Below are positions 41,915 to 52,258 of a DNA stretch of 64,000 nt, one piece after another. The stretch is from an uncultured Pseudomonadota bacterium (GTDB lineage: Bacteria > Pseudomonadota > Gammaproteobacteria > Methylococcales > Methylomonadaceae). The translations under genes and the position numbers were made by a program. Each line of letters starts with the position of its first letter. Position 1 is the first letter of the stretch. Location of the stretch: contig CAILJB010000002.1 in the NCBI GenBank assembly GCA_903834465.1, forward strand, positions 21,192-85,191, written 5' to 3'. Below the pieces are notes generated by a model. It was not told the DNA's origin and did no database searches. It saw nothing but the letters and a program-made list of their open reading frames with translations.

Positions 41915-42394
41915 TTATTTCGTGATTTGAGTTTGCCAAAAATCGAACGTTGGATTGTTCAATAACGTATCGATAAATTCATTCGCTTGAACTAAATTTT
42001 TAGCGGCGGTTTCACCTAAATCTTCGCCAAGTTCAAAACTTTCTGCGCCAATGGCAAGTAAAAAACATGGCGGGGGCGTTTCTTTTTTAATGGTTTGATA
42101 AGTGTCTAAAATCGCTGCTGGACTCATCGCGTGCGTGGTATGAGTTAAATCTCTAACAGGTTGCAAACGGGTGAATTCAAACGCCGTTTCGCCTTTCACC
42201 GACGCATCGACAAAAATGACGAGTTCACGGTTTTCTAAATCCAGCGCGTGTTCAATTTGAAGCTGAAAATCGGTTAATAAATCGATATTTGTTAAATCTA
42301 AACGCGCTTCAATGTGTTTGATAACCAATACACCGAGCGCGTCATCGCCTCTGCTTAAATTGCCATAGCCGAAAACCAGAATCGGTTTAGTCAT
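41915..42394 (-). CDS. hoxW: Hydrogenase maturation protease (HoxW-type)
   Basis: 159 residues from the ATG at 42394, giving MTKPILVFGYGNLSRGDDALG, the family nickel-binding start (Glu/Asp in GNLSRGDD). A second conserved Asp is in VIFVDAS and a His in THTTHAMSP. These proteases remove the C-terminal tail of the [NiFe] hydrogenase large subunit after nickel insertion. It overlaps the end of hoxH by eight bases, so HoxH is its likely substrate. An in-frame start 45 bases upstream would lie inside hoxH and is rejected. Confidence 0.92.
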   Translation of the reverse strand: MTKPILVFGYGNLSRGDDALGVLVIKHIEARLDLTNIDLLTDFQLQIEHALDLENRELVIFVDASVKGETAFEFTRLQPVRDLTHTTHAMSPAAILDTYQTIKKETPPPCFLLAIGAESFELGEDLGETAAKNLVQANEFIDTLLNNPTFDFWQTQITK

Positions 42395-43886
42395 GAATAC
42401 GCTCAATTTTGCCCGTGTCGTGTTTGACCAATTTATCAATCATTTCACCTTTTGCGTTCACGAGTTCAAGATGCAACGGCATTTTGCCAACAGCGTGTGT
42501 CGCACAAGACAAACAAGGGTCATAAGCACGAATTGCAACTTCCAAATTATTCAAAAGTGGTTCAGTCAATTCTTGTCCAGACAAATATTCAGCAGCAACT
42601 TGGCGCACCGATTCATTCATGCCCATGTTGTTGCTTGTGGTCGAAACGATTAAATTCGCTTTGGTCACAATATCGTTTTCATCGACTTGATAATGGTGGA
42701 ATAACGTTCCGCGCGGAGCTTCAATTACGCCGATACCTTCAAAACGTCTTTCACCTTTTGCAGGTTCTTCGTGTTTCAAAACGTCTGGGTCGTTTAGTAA
42801 TTCTTTGATGCTTTCCGCACAATGCAACACTTCAATCAATCGCGCCCAATGGAAGGCAAGCATACTGTGAACCATCGCCTCACCGCCGTGTGCTTTAAAA
42901 ATCACACGTTGTTTTTCAGCCAGTGGTGTATTGATGTAATCGCAGTTATTTACGCGAGCCAACGGGCCAACGCGATACCAGCCATTTTCTTTACCAATCG
43001 AAGTTAAATACGGGAATTTCATGTACGACCACGAACGCACTTCTTCATGAATGTAATCGTTATATTTGCAGTAATCGATATGGTCAAACAGTGTTTTTCC
43101 TTCGGCATCTTTAACCCGCAAACCACCATGATAAAGCTCTAATGCGCCATCTGGCTGCACCATGCCTAAATAATTACTGCGAATTGTGCCGAAATCATCG
43201 TAAAAAGGCAGATTTGAACAATGTACTTTTTTCACCAATTCAACGGACGCATCCGACCACGCAATAATTTGGTCAATATCAGTTAGCAAATAATCACGTT
43301 CTTCTTTGCTTAATGCTTTATTTACGCCGCCTGCAATCGCACTTGTGCCGTGTACACGTTTGCCTGAAACCATACGAATCACTTCTTGTCCGTATTTACG
43401 CATTTTCACGCCTTGCAAACCAATGTCAGGAAAATCGCTCAACACGCCAACGACATTTCGTTTGCTGATGTCGCTTTCAAAACCAAACAATAAATCAGGG
43501 CTAGATAAATGGAAAAAGTGCAGCGCGTGTGATTGCAACGTTTGCCCAAAATGCAATAAACGACGCAGTTTCGTAGCTGAAACGGGCAAGTTATCGGGGT
43601 CAACGCCAACGAGTTGGTCAATCGCTTTCGCTGCTGCTAAATGATGGCTCACAGGACAAATGCCGCATAACCGTTGCACTAAAACAGGTAATTCCCAGTA
43701 CGGGCGACCTTGAATGAATTTTTCAAAACCGCGAAATTCCACAATGTGCAAACGCGCTTGTTGCACTTTGTTATTTTCGTCGAGTAATAACGTGACTTTG
43801 CCGTGACCTTCGACACGCGACACCGGATCAATCACGACACGTTTTAAATTTTCTTGATTTTTAGCAGTTTCTAAATGTTCGTACAT
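42387..43886 (-). CDS. hoxH: NAD-reducing-type [NiFe] hydrogenase large subunit HoxH
   Basis: 499 residues. Nickel ligands are RLCGICPVSHH (Cys74, Cys77) and DPCLSCATHA (Cys458, Cys461), and a tail of about 35 residues follows ATHA for removal by the protease encoded next. VEFRGFEKFIQG and GVIEAPRGTLFHHY match group 3d HoxH. Normally hoxF, hoxU and hoxY precede hoxH; here the upstream gene is dsbC and none of them is in the window. AAGAGG precedes the start. Either the partner subunits are encoded elsewhere or this enzyme is incomplete. Confidence 0.95.
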   Translation of the reverse strand: MYEHLETAKNQENLKRVVIDPVSRVEGHGKVTLLLDENNKVQQARLHIVEFRGFEKFIQGRPYWELPVLVQRLCGICPVSHHLAAAKAIDQLVGVDPDNLPVSATKLRRLLHFGQTLQSHALHFFHLSSPDLLFGFESDISKRNVVGVLSDFPDIGLQGVKMRKYGQEVIRMVSGKRVHGTSAIAGGVNKALSKEERDYLLTDIDQIIAWSDASVELVKKVHCSNLPFYDDFGTIRSNYLGMVQPDGALELYHGGLRVKDAEGKTLFDHIDYCKYNDYIHEEVRSWSYMKFPYLTSIGKENGWYRVGPLARVNNCDYINTPLAEKQRVIFKAHGGEAMVHSMLAFHWARLIEVLHCAESIKELLNDPDVLKHEEPAKGERRFEGIGVIEAPRGTLFHHYQVDENDIVTKANLIVSTTSNNMGMNESVRQVAAEYLSGQELTEPLLNNLEVAIRAYDPCLSCATHAVGKMPLHLELVNAKGEMIDKLVKHDTGKIERIHD

Positions 43887-43963
43887 GGTGCGCCTCTTAA
43901 AAGAATTTAGATGTTAATCTGAGACATTTTAACGGATTGAGTTTTCAAACAAGTGACAGTCTA

Positions 43964-44677
43964 CTATTTTTTAGCTTTTTCGCCTTCTAACACTTCAACT
44001 AATTGTTTTGCCGGTAAATAACCAGGATAAATAGTCCCTTTTTCGGTGATAATCATCGGTGTACCTTTGACATCGAACTCGGCGGCAAGTGCCATGTGTT
44101 CATCAACGGGATTTGCACAGGTTTTGGCTTCGATTTTTTGATCTTTTTTCGCGGCTGTCAACGCAGCATTTCTATCTTTGGCACACCAAACCGATACGGC
44201 TTTGTTATACGATTCTGAACCTTTACCCGCTCTTGGATAAAATAAATATTGAATTTGAATGCCTTCTGCTAAATACGAATCTAATTCGGAGTGCAATTTA
44301 CGGCAATAACCGCAATCAATATCGGTGAAAATCGACACAGTATAAGTGTGCATCTTAGGCTTAAAGATAATCATTTTATCTTGCCCTAATTTTTCTAAAG
44401 CTAATTTACGCGCACCGCCTAATTTTTCTTCCGTCAAATCGGTGCGCGTTTGCGTGTCAATCAATCGTCCTTGTAACAAATATTTACCGTCATCGGTCAC
44501 ATAAACCATGCTCCCCCCAATCATCACTTCAAAAATTCCTTTGATGACAGACGGTTTCACACTATCAATTTGAATCGAGGGCATCGATTTTGTTAATGCT
44601 TCACGAATTATTTTTTCATCAGCATAAACGTTTGCGGCAAGTAGCGCGCATGTTGCGCCTAAAAGTAATTTTTTCAT
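43964..44677 (-). CDS. dsbC: Periplasmic disulfide isomerase DsbC
   Basis: 237 residues with signal peptide (MKKLLLGATCALLAANVYA), N-terminal dimerisation domain (about 20-90) and a thioredoxin domain with active site CGYC in FTDIDCGYCRKLHSEL and cis-Pro in GTPMII. It corrects wrong disulfides in exported proteins. The start at 44677 fits the signal peptide; it lies 16 bases after the rseP stop. In most gammaproteobacteria bamA follows rseP, so the conserved cluster is broken here. Confidence 0.95.
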   Translation of the reverse strand: MKKLLLGATCALLAANVYADEKIIREALTKSMPSIQIDSVKPSVIKGIFEVMIGGSMVYVTDDGKYLLQGRLIDTQTRTDLTEEKLGGARKLALEKLGQDKMIIFKPKMHTYTVSIFTDIDCGYCRKLHSELDSYLAEGIQIQYLFYPRAGKGSESYNKAVSVWCAKDRNAALTAAKKDQKIEAKTCANPVDEHMALAAEFDVKGTPMIITEKGTIYPGYLPAKQLVEVLEGEKAKK

Positions 44678-44693
44678 TCTTAATCTCATTTTG

Positions 44694-46034
44694 TTATTGA
44701 AATAGCCGCCCGACATCCATAAATATTGCTATCGCCATGAGCAACCCTAGCAACACAATACCAATTTTTTGAAAAAAGAGCTGGATTTTTTCTGAGACTG
44801 GCTGACCTTTAATACCTTCCAATGCGAAGAAAAATAAATGTCCACCGTCAAGCACAGGAATGGGTAATAAATTCAACACGCCTAAACTTACGCTAATCAG
44901 TCCCATAAATTTAAGAAAATGCACTAACCCCATTTCGGCGGATTGTCCGGCATATTGCGCGATACTAATGGGGCCGCTTAAATTATCTAACGAGGCTTTG
45001 CCAACAAACATTTGCCCTATCATTTTCAACGTAGAGGCGGCGTAATGATAAGTGGTCGTAAATGCTACAGGAATTGCAGCAATTGGCGACAGTGAATAAT
45101 TTACTTGAAATGATTTCAATAAATTTTCTGGAATTTGTACTGACGCACCAATTTTACCTTCAGAATTTGGTGTGAGTATTAACGGCGATTGCACACCATC
45201 ACGTTCAATCAATAGTTGTAATGATTTATTTGGATTGGCTTTAACAATATCCACCCATTGTTGCCATTCATTTACGGCAATTTCATTGACACGAATAATC
45301 AAATCCCCCTGCTTTAAACCTGCTATTTTTGCAGCACCATTATCTAAAATTTTGCCTATAATCGGTTGTAACGCTGGTGAAAATAATTTGAAACCTAATT
45401 TTGCATAAAGCGCGTCAGGATTTTGTGTTTCGCTGCTATCAACGTGCAATGTTTTCGTGGTTTGTGCTTCGTCTCGATTTTTAACTTTTACCGCAATATT
45501 TGATTCGCCTTCCAGCGCACTCGAAATAATCGTCGACATCGCGTGCATCCAAGTTGGTGTGGGTTCGTCATTAACTGAAATAATTTCATCACCTTCCGAA
45601 AAACCTGCATTTGCAGCCAATGATTGTGCGGACGGCTGTCCTAAAATCGGTCTGATTCCTGTTTCACCAATGACTAATACGCTCCAAAATAACGCGACAG
45701 CTAACGCCAAATTAAAAATAGGGCCAGCTGCGACAATGGCTGTGCGAGCTAAAAGTGGTTGTCGATTAAACGCTACCGCTAAATCTTCTTTTTTTACCGC
45801 CCCCTCGCGTTCATCAACCATTTTGACGTAACCGCCTAATGGAATAGCCGATAAAACGTATTCGGTCGAGTTTGGATTTTTCTGGTATCGCCACAAAACG
45901 TTACCGAAACCAATCGAAAAACGTAGCACTTTTACGCCAGCGCGTCGTGCTACCCAAAAATGCCCCAACTCATGTACAGCAACCAAAATGCCGATTGCAA
46001 TAACGAAATAAAACAGCGTGTGTAAAAAATTCAT
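44694..46034 (-). CDS. rseP: Site-2 zinc metalloprotease RseP
   Basis: 446-residue intramembrane protease that cleaves RseA in the sigma-E envelope-stress response. HELGH (21-25) and the second metal motif VLDGGH are present, with two PDZ domains between (about 115-190 and 205-290). Four membrane helices. Its ATG shares one base with the dxr stop codon (TGATG), so the pair is translationally coupled. Confidence 0.97.
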   Translation of the reverse strand: MNFLHTLFYFVIAIGILVAVHELGHFWVARRAGVKVLRFSIGFGNVLWRYQKNPNSTEYVLSAIPLGGYVKMVDEREGAVKKEDLAVAFNRQPLLARTAIVAAGPIFNLALAVALFWSVLVIGETGIRPILGQPSAQSLAANAGFSEGDEIISVNDEPTPTWMHAMSTIISSALEGESNIAVKVKNRDEAQTTKTLHVDSSETQNPDALYAKLGFKLFSPALQPIIGKILDNGAAKIAGLKQGDLIIRVNEIAVNEWQQWVDIVKANPNKSLQLLIERDGVQSPLILTPNSEGKIGASVQIPENLLKSFQVNYSLSPIAAIPVAFTTTYHYAASTLKMIGQMFVGKASLDNLSGPISIAQYAGQSAEMGLVHFLKFMGLISVSLGVLNLLPIPVLDGGHLFFFALEGIKGQPVSEKIQLFFQKIGIVLLGLLMAIAIFMDVGRLFQ

Positions 46035-47218
46035 CAGTTCGCCAGATTTTGAATCATTTGATTTGCGACCACTCTTGCTTTGCCGTCCATATCTAAAATC
46101 GTTTCCAAACTGTCTGCGGCTTGCACAGGAATCGCCTGCATGGTTTTTTCAATCACCACAGGAATATCGGTAAAACGAATTTGTTCGTTTAAAAATGCTT
46201 CAACGGCGATTTCATTGGCGGCATTTAAAACCGTTGGCATCGTTCCTCCAGCAGTAATGGCTTCATAAGCGAGGCGCAAACACGGAAAACGTTGCAAATC
46301 CGCAGGTTCAAAATCCATATGTTTCACTGCAAAAATATCAAGCGGCGATGCGCCGGACTCAAAACGTTCTGGATAAGCGAGCGCGTGAGCAATCGGAATT
46401 CGCATATCAGGGCAACCCATTTGCGCCAACACCGTACCATCGACGTAATCAACCATCGAATGAATCACGCTTTGCGGATGCAACACGACTTGGATTTGCT
46501 CAGGTTTCATGTTGAAAAGCAAGCAGGCTTCAATCATTTCCAAGCCTTTATTCATCATAGTCGCCGAATCGACGGAAATCTTTTTGCCCATATCCCAATT
46601 TGGATGCGCGACGGCTTGCGCTGGTGTGACTTGTGGCAATTGTTCCAATGGCATAGTGCGGAAAGGTCCGCCCGAAGCCGTTAATAAAATCCGACGCACA
46701 CCTTTTGCCGTTGAACCAGTTTGATAACTCGCGGGCATACATTGAAAAATCGCGTTGTGTTCGCTATCGATTGGCAACAATTGTGCGCCTGATTTTTCCA
46801 CCGCATTCATGAAAATATCGCCCGACATCACCAGAGCTTCTTTATTTGCTAGCAAAACGGTTTTACCTGCTTGCGCCGCAGCAAGCGTTGGTAATAAACC
46901 TGCTGCGCCCACAATTGCCGCCATGACAGAATCAACATTTGGTAATGTCGAAACTTCAACCAAGGCTTCTGCACCAGATAAAACACGCAAATCAGCTAAT
47001 GGTGAATTTTGAATTTTAGCTTTAAATTCCGTAGCTTTTTGTTCATCAACAACGACGACCACTTCGGGCAAATGCGTTACACATTGTTCATAAAGCGCGT
47101 CGATATTTTTGTTCGCGGTTAAAGCAACAACTTTGTATAAATCTGGATGCCGAAAAACTACGTCTAACGTGCTGACACCAATCGAACCCGTTGCGCCAAG
47201 TATGCAAATTCCTTTCAT
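46034..47218 (-). CDS. dxr: 1-deoxy-D-xylulose 5-phosphate reductoisomerase
   Basis: First committed MEP-pathway enzyme, NADPH-dependent. 394 residues: NADPH loop [28 protein letters not shown], the metal/substrate motif [19 protein letters not shown], and [27 protein letters not shown]. Overlaps cdsA by four bases (ATGA). Confidence 0.98.
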   Translation of the reverse strand: MKGICILGATGSIGVSTLDVVFRHPDLYKVVALTANKNIDALYEQCVTHLPEVVVVVDEQKATEFKAKIQNSPLADLRVLSGAEALVEVSTLPNVDSVMAAIVGAAGLLPTLAAAQAGKTVLLANKEALVMSGDIFMNAVEKSGAQLLPIDSEHNAIFQCMPASYQTGSTAKGVRRILLTASGGPFRTMPLEQLPQVTPAQAVAHPNWDMGKKISVDSATMMNKGLEMIEACLLFNMKPEQIQVVLHPQSVIHSMVDYVDGTVLAQMGCPDMRIPIAHALAYPERFESGASPLDIFAVKHMDFEPADLQRFPCLRLAYEAITAGGTMPTVLNAANEIAVEAFLNEQIRFTDIPVVIEKTMQAIPVQAADSLETILDMDGKARVVANQMIQNLAN

Positions 47219-48120
47219 TGGAATAATCCTATCGCTTCAAGCGTAATGCCGGCATAAAACAAGGGAATCGCCGCGATTAAACTATCAATTCGGTCTAAAA
47301 TACCGCCGTGTCCTGGTAATAATGTGCCACTGTCTTTCACGTTTGCGCGACGTTTGACCGCACTAAAAAATAAATCGCCGTAAATCGAAATTAAAACCGT
47401 TAATACCGATAGCAAGACGAAATCTGCCATAACCATCGGTTCTTGGAATTTCATGACTAAAATCAAAATACCTGCACAAAGCACTGCGCTACCTAACGCA
47501 CCATACATACCTTGCACGGTTTTTCCTGGACTAATTTCAGGTGACAACTTAGTCGTTCCCCATTTTTTGCCTGTGAAATACGCTGCAATATCGGCAACCC
47601 AAATCAATGCTAAGAAATAAGCGGTCATTTCTGCGCCATAAAAAACGTGCAAGCGCGACAAAAACATCCAACTCATCAGCAAAATAAACCAACCAATAAT
47701 GGCTTGTTTGCGTGCCGATAATTCTAATTTCAATGCGCCTTCGGGTGAATTACGAATGACGAGCATCGCCAATACCCAAAATAAAACTGATGGCACAGCA
47801 AGCCATTCCAAAATACCAGATTGGTTGCGAATATCTTCCATTTGGAATTTATATTTATCTGCCAAATAATCAAGAATGCCAGCGGATGCTTCGAGTAATT
47901 GTGTCCAAAAATGAATGAACAACATCGAGCCAATTAAACATGCGAAAAACACGCCGCGTTTTTTAATGCTAGTCACTTTAGTGAGGTCTAACCATTCATC
48001 TGCGCCAAGCAGCACAATTAGAGCAATTAAAAGTGAAAAATAACTGGAGGGTAGTTCAAACACCGCTAAAACCACCAACGTGGCGAGCAGTGTTGCGGTG
48101 ATAATGCGTTGTTTTAACAT
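47215..48120 (-). CDS. cdsA: Phosphatidate cytidylyltransferase
   Basis: Makes CDP-diacylglycerol from CTP and phosphatidate in the inner membrane. 301 residues, about eight helices, with the C-terminal signature [28 protein letters not shown] hydrophilic stretch between helices 3 and 4 ([18 protein letters not shown]) is somewhat long. Between uppS and dxr in the usual order. Confidence 0.96.
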   Translation of the reverse strand: MLKQRIITATLLATLVVLAVFELPSSYFSLLIALIVLLGADEWLDLTKVTSIKKRGVFFACLIGSMLFIHFWTQLLEASAGILDYLADKYKFQMEDIRNQSGILEWLAVPSVLFWVLAMLVIRNSPEGALKLELSARKQAIIGWFILLMSWMFLSRLHVFYGAEMTAYFLALIWVADIAAYFTGKKWGTTKLSPEISPGKTVQGMYGALGSAVLCAGILILVMKFQEPMVMADFVLLSVLTVLISIYGDLFFSAVKRRANVKDSGTLLPGHGGILDRIDSLIAAIPLFYAGITLEAIGLFQ

Positions 48121-48139
48121 AAAATTTTAAGTGTAAAAG

Positions 48140-48892
48140 TTAAGGAGTAGCAAGTGCGGCAATTTGATCGCCGGTATGCCCAAAACGCCGTTGGCGGCTT
48201 TTAAAACTGGTAATGGCTTCTTGCAACGCCGCTTGATTAAAATCTGGCCAAAGCGTTTGCGTGAAATAAAGTTCGGTATAAGCGAGTTGCCAAAGCATAA
48301 AATTACTCACCCGTTGCTCACCGCCTGTGCGAATAAACAAATCAGGTTCGGGTAAATCTGCAAGGCAAAGATGTTGGTTTAAGATGGTTTCGTTAATGGC
48401 ACAAGGCGATAATTCACCCGATGCAATACGTTGTGAAACGATTTTACAGGCTTGCGTCATGTCCCAACGACCGCCGTAATTTGCCGCAATGACGAGCGTT
48501 AAAGCCGTATTGTGTTGTGTTTTAAGTTCGCCTTCGGTCATTTTCTGCTGCAATGCCGAATCAAATGCGGTGCGATCGCCAATGAAACGTAAGCGAATAT
48601 TATTTTTATGTAGCCTATCGATTTCATCTTGCAGCGTCGTCAAAAACAAACGCATTAACAACGTCACTTCGGTTTCTGGTCGCCGCCAGTTTTCGCTGCT
48701 GAACGCAAACAAACTCAGCACTTCGATTTGTGAATCTGCCGCACAGTATTCAACAATTTTACGCACGGCTTTCACGCCCGCATGATGACCCACCGCACGC
48801 GGTAATAAACGTTGCTGCGCCCAACGTCCATTCCCATCCATGATAATGGCAATATGACGCGGCGCAGCTAACACACTTCGTTCAACCGACAT
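48140..48892 (-). CDS. uppS: Undecaprenyl diphosphate synthase
   Basis: Builds C55 undecaprenyl diphosphate, the carrier for peptidoglycan precursors. 250 residues: HIAIIMDGNGRWA with the catalytic Asp, LFAFSSENWRRP, and DLFIRTGGEQRVSNFMLWQLAYTELYF. Starts five bases after the frr stop. Confidence 0.98.
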   Translation of the reverse strand: MSVERSVLAAPRHIAIIMDGNGRWAQQRLLPRAVGHHAGVKAVRKIVEYCAADSQIEVLSLFAFSSENWRRPETEVTLLMRLFLTTLQDEIDRLHKNNIRLRFIGDRTAFDSALQQKMTEGELKTQHNTALTLVIAANYGGRWDMTQACKIVSQRIASGELSPCAINETILNQHLCLADLPEPDLFIRTGGEQRVSNFMLWQLAYTELYFTQTLWPDFNQAALQEAITSFKSRQRRFGHTGDQIAALATP

Positions 48893-48897
48893 AAAGT

Positions 48898-49455
48898 CTA
48901 CATCGACAATAAATCAGCTTCTTTAACTTCTAAGAGCTTTTCTACGTCTTTAATGTATTGATCGGTTAGTTTTTGAATTTTATCTTCCGCACCTTTTGCA
49001 TCATCTTCAGAGCAGGCTTTATCTTTCAATAAATTTTTAATTGACGTATTGGCATCACGACGAATATTACGAATCGCCACACGCCCCTCTTCAGCCGCAT
49101 TTTTAACAATTTTGACTAAACTACGACGACGTTCTTCGGTCAGCATTGGCAAGGGAATTCGAATGGTCATACCGTTTGTCATCGGATTTAAACCTAAATC
49201 CGATTTTAAAATGGCTTTTTCAATGGCTTGCACCATACCTTTTTCCCAAGGTGTAATGCTCAAAGTTCGCGCATCTTCCACGACCACGTTAGCCACTTGC
49301 GAAATAGCAGAATCCGTCCCGTAATACGACACGACAACTTGATCAAGTAAACTCGGATGAGCGCGACCAGTACGAATTTTAGAAAATTCTTGTTTTAAAG
49401 AATCGATGCTTTTACCCATTCGGGTTGCCGCATCTTGTTGAATATCACTAATCAT
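48898..49455 (-). CDS. frr: Ribosome recycling factor
   Basis: Splits post-termination ribosomes together with EF-G. 185 residues, [38 protein letters not shown] being the family N-terminus. Two Met codons are in tandem (49458 and 49455); the second has GAGGA eight bases upstream and agrees with known starts. Lies between pyrH and uppS. Confidence 0.97.
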   Translation of the reverse strand: MISDIQQDAATRMGKSIDSLKQEFSKIRTGRAHPSLLDQVVVSYYGTDSAISQVANVVVEDARTLSITPWEKGMVQAIEKAILKSDLGLNPMTNGMTIRIPLPMLTEERRRSLVKIVKNAAEEGRVAIRNIRRDANTSIKNLLKDKACSEDDAKGAEDKIQKLTDQYIKDVEKLLEVKEADLLSM

Positions 49456-49460
49456 CATAG

Positions 49461-50183
49461 TTATCCTCGTTCAATAAATGAGCCTATATTCTGCCCTAAC
49501 ATGAGTTTCATCACAGCACCTTGTTCAAAAATATTCATAACGCGCATTGGCATATTATTGTCGCGGCATAATACTAATGCAGTGGTGTCCATCACGTTTA
49601 AACGTTGATCTAAGGCTTCATCATAGGTAAGGTGTGAATAAAATTGTGCATTGGGGTCTTTGTTTGGATCGGCAGAATAAACGCCTTGTACTTTAGTGGC
49701 TTTAATCATCAACTGCGCGTTGATTTCGATGGCGCGTAAACTCGCTGCTGAATCGGTAGTAAAAAAGGGATTTCCTGTACCAGCCGCGAAAATAACAACT
49801 CGTCCCTTTTCCAAATGACGCACCGCACGGCGACGGATGTAATCTTCACATACTTGGTTGATTTTTATAGCCGACATCACACGAACGGGCTGTCCGAGAT
49901 GTTCGAGTGCATCTTGCATGGCAAGGGCATTGATAACAGTCGCAAGCATTCCCATTTGATCGCCTGTGACGCGGTTTAAACCATCGCCCACCGTTTCTGC
50001 GCCACGAAAAATATTGCCGCCACCAATTACTAAACCAACTTCAATCCCCAAATCGCACAGCTCTTTAACTTCTGTGGCAAGACGTTTGACAATATCGCCG
50101 TCAATACTGCCGCCACCCGATGAACTCATTAACGCTTCACCGCTTAACTTTAATAAAATTCTTTTGCAAATTAGATTAGTCAT
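49461..50183 (-). CDS. pyrH: UMP kinase
   Basis: Phosphorylates UMP to UDP; a hexameric enzyme of the amino acid kinase fold. 240 residues: [24 protein letters not shown], and [23 protein letters not shown]. Downstream of tsf, after a region with a perfect 14-bp hairpin. Confidence 0.98.
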   Translation of the reverse strand: MTNLICKRILLKLSGEALMSSSGGGSIDGDIVKRLATEVKELCDLGIEVGLVIGGGNIFRGAETVGDGLNRVTGDQMGMLATVINALAMQDALEHLGQPVRVMSAIKINQVCEDYIRRRAVRHLEKGRVVIFAAGTGNPFFTTDSAASLRAIEINAQLMIKATKVQGVYSADPNKDPNAQFYSHLTYDEALDQRLNVMDTTALVLCRDNNMPMRVMNIFEQGAVMKLMLGQNIGSFIERG

Positions 50184-50226
50184 GTTTTCTCTGGTGAAAG
50201 GTTTTAAAAGAAGGTTTCAAAATAAG

Positions 50227-50259
50227 CGATTCAAAGTGAAAATGCTTCACTTTGAATCG
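50227..50259 (-). terminator. Perfect 14-bp hairpin between tsf and pyrH
   Basis: cgattcaaagtgaa (50227-50240) pairs with ttcactttgaatcg (50246-50259) across a five-base loop; on the minus strand CTTATTTTG follows. Probably a partial terminator separating tsf from pyrH. Confidence 0.7.
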
Positions 50260-50272
50260 TGAAAACCTGTTT

Positions 50273-51163
50273 TTAGCTCATTGCGTTGACTTGTGCCATC
50301 ACTTCTGCGGCAAAATCTTCTTCTTTTTTCTCAATGCCTTCGCCCACTTCAAAACGACTGAAACGGATAACGGTATTGCCTTTTTCTTTTGCTAATTGAC
50401 CTACGGTTTTTTTGTCGTCTTTAATGAACGGTTGACCGAGTAAAGTCACTTCCGCTAAGAATTTACTGATACGACCTTCAACCATTTTTGCAACGATTTC
50501 AGCAGGTTTACCACTTTCAGCTGCTTGCGCTGAGAAAATTTCTTTTTCTTTTGCGATAACGTCAGGTGAAACTTGATCTTCAGAAACGCAAGCTGGTTTA
50601 GAAGCCGCGATGTGCATGGCTACGTCTTTACCTAATTCTGGATCGTTTACGGCTAATTCAACGATTACACCGATTTTTGTACCGTGTAAATAACATGCTG
50701 TGCCACCGTCCGTTTTGTATTTTTCAAAACGACGAATCACGATGTTTTCGCCCAATTTTGAAATTAAACCACGACGAATTTCGTCAACAGTGATGCCGTC
50801 TTCTAAAGGCATTGCAAGTAATTGTTCTTCCGTTTCGATGCCGTCGTTGTTGAGTAATGCGTGTGCAACGCTGTTTACAAAACCTACGAAATCATCCGCT
50901 TTCGCCACGAAATCAGTTTGGCAATTCACGTCAACGATAGCGACATTTTTGCCGCAATCGCTTACTTTTACGCCGATAATGCCTTCTGCGGCGATAGTGT
51001 TAGATTTTTTATCCGCTTTTGCTAAACCTGCTTTACGCATATTTTCAATGGCAAGTTCCATGTCGCCAGCGGCTTCGACTAAGGCTTTTTTACATTCCAT
51101 CATGCCCGAACCAGTACGTTCGCGTAATTCTTTTACTTGTGATGCACTAATTTCTACACTCAT
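50273..51163 (-). CDS. tsf: Elongation factor Ts
   Basis: Nucleotide-exchange factor for EF-Tu. 296 residues: N-terminal UBA-like ASQVKELRERTGSGMMECKKALVEA with TGSGMM, then VNCQTDFVAKADDF and MHIAASKPACVSEDQV. Follows rpsB. Confidence 0.98.
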   Translation of the reverse strand: MSVEISASQVKELRERTGSGMMECKKALVEAAGDMELAIENMRKAGLAKADKKSNTIAAEGIIGVKVSDCGKNVAIVDVNCQTDFVAKADDFVGFVNSVAHALLNNDGIETEEQLLAMPLEDGITVDEIRRGLISKLGENIVIRRFEKYKTDGGTACYLHGTKIGVIVELAVNDPELGKDVAMHIAASKPACVSEDQVSPDVIAKEKEIFSAQAAESGKPAEIVAKMVEGRISKFLAEVTLLGQPFIKDDKKTVGQLAKEKGNTVIRFSRFEVGEGIEKKEEDFAAEVMAQVNAMS

Positions 51164-51196
51164 TTTTATCTCTCTTTTTGCTATATTTACTGTAAA

Positions 51197-51218
51197 AACG
51201 CCCCCAAAAGGAGGCGTT
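51197..51218 (-). terminator. Attenuating terminator between rpsB and tsf
   Basis: Stem aacgccccc / ggaggcgtt with one mismatch and AAAA loop; on the minus strand the stem runs into TTTTTACA. An intrinsic, probably partial, terminator in the rpsB-tsf gap, as known in other gammaproteobacteria. Confidence 0.7.
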
Positions 51219-51272
51219 CTTGTTTTGACTTAAATTACCATCGTCCCAATCGGGAAGCGCATTGGCAAAATT

Positions 51273-52019
51273 TTATTCTGCTGCGGCAGCTTCTTCAACA
51301 AAATCATCATCTGTTTTAGCTGAAAAACCTAATACCGCTGTTTTAGCTTCTGCAACGGCAGCCGCCGCGCTTTCGCAATACAATTTAATAGCGCGAATTG
51401 AATCGTCATTACCAGGAATAACGTAATCAATTTCATCAGGTGAATTGTTAGAATCGACAATACCCACAACTGGAATGCCTAATTTTCTAGCTTCACTAAT
51501 TGCATTTTTTTCGTAGCCAACGTCTAACACGAAAATTACATCAGGGATGCCTTTCATGTCTTTGATGCCGCCTAAGCTGCGTTCTAATTTTTCTAATTCG
51601 CGTTCCATGCCCAACGCTTCTTTTTTGCCAAAACGTTGATAAAGCGAACCATCTTCTTTCATCGCTTCAAGTTCTTTTAAGCGTGAAATAGATTTTTTGA
51701 TTGTTTTGAAATTGGTCAACATGCCGCCTAACCAGCGGTGATTAACATAAGGCATACCGCATAATGCCGCTTGTTCGGCAACAACTTTACGCGCTGCTTT
51801 TTTAGTGCCAACAAATAAAACAGTACCTTTATTTGCTGCCATTTGACCTAAATAATTCATTGCGTCATTGAACAATGGAAGCGTTTTATCTAAATCGATG
51901 ATGTGGATTTTGCTCCGCGCACCGAATAAATAATTTGCCATTTTTGGGTTCCAATAACGTGTTTGGTGACCAAAATGTACGCCCGCTTCGAGCATTTGAC
52001 GCATAGTTACAGCTGCCAT
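51273..52019 (-). CDS. rpsB: 30S ribosomal protein S2
   Basis: 248 residues: [28 protein letters not shown] start, [31 protein letters not shown] and [26 protein letters not shown]. Good AGGAG before the start. First gene of the rpsB-tsf unit; its leader contains several stem-loops. Confidence 0.98.
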   Translation of the reverse strand: MAAVTMRQMLEAGVHFGHQTRYWNPKMANYLFGARSKIHIIDLDKTLPLFNDAMNYLGQMAANKGTVLFVGTKKAARKVVAEQAALCGMPYVNHRWLGGMLTNFKTIKKSISRLKELEAMKEDGSLYQRFGKKEALGMERELEKLERSLGGIKDMKGIPDVIFVLDVGYEKNAISEARKLGIPVVGIVDSNNSPDEIDYVIPGNDDSIRAIKLYCESAAAAVAEAKTAVLGFSAKTDDDFVEEAAAAE

Positions 52020-52125
52020 TTATTTCTCCTAAATTGAATTGGGACTGGCTGTCCCATTGGGTTACGCCACCGTTTATCCCGATTAAAAAACTTGTGTTAA
52101 TTTTCAAAATTAACACTAAGCACCC
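52020..52125 (-). promoter_or_regulatory. Structured rpsB leader
   Basis: On the transcribed strand two hairpins precede rpsB. One is tgggac / gtccca (52040-52056), just upstream of the ribosome-binding site. The other is the perfect repeat gtgttaatttt / aaaattaacac (52094-52116), followed by AAGTTTTTTAAT, so it is terminator-like. Gammaproteobacterial rpsB leaders are known to bind S2 for autoregulation; that this one does is inference. Confidence 0.5.
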
Positions 52126-52258
52126 TTTTAAGCGTGACGATAAACGTGAGGATTGTTACGAAAATGAACGCGGATTTATATCATGATTCGCTTTTTACAA
52201 CAAGTTGCCTCTGTTAGAATCGTTGCTTATTGTGTCTCTCACCTCTTATTTGGAACTC

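Noticed and set aside
42387..43644. Several open frames on the plus strand across hoxH
   Set aside because: They are antisense shadows of a clearly coding hoxH gene with all motifs, and have no family resemblance.
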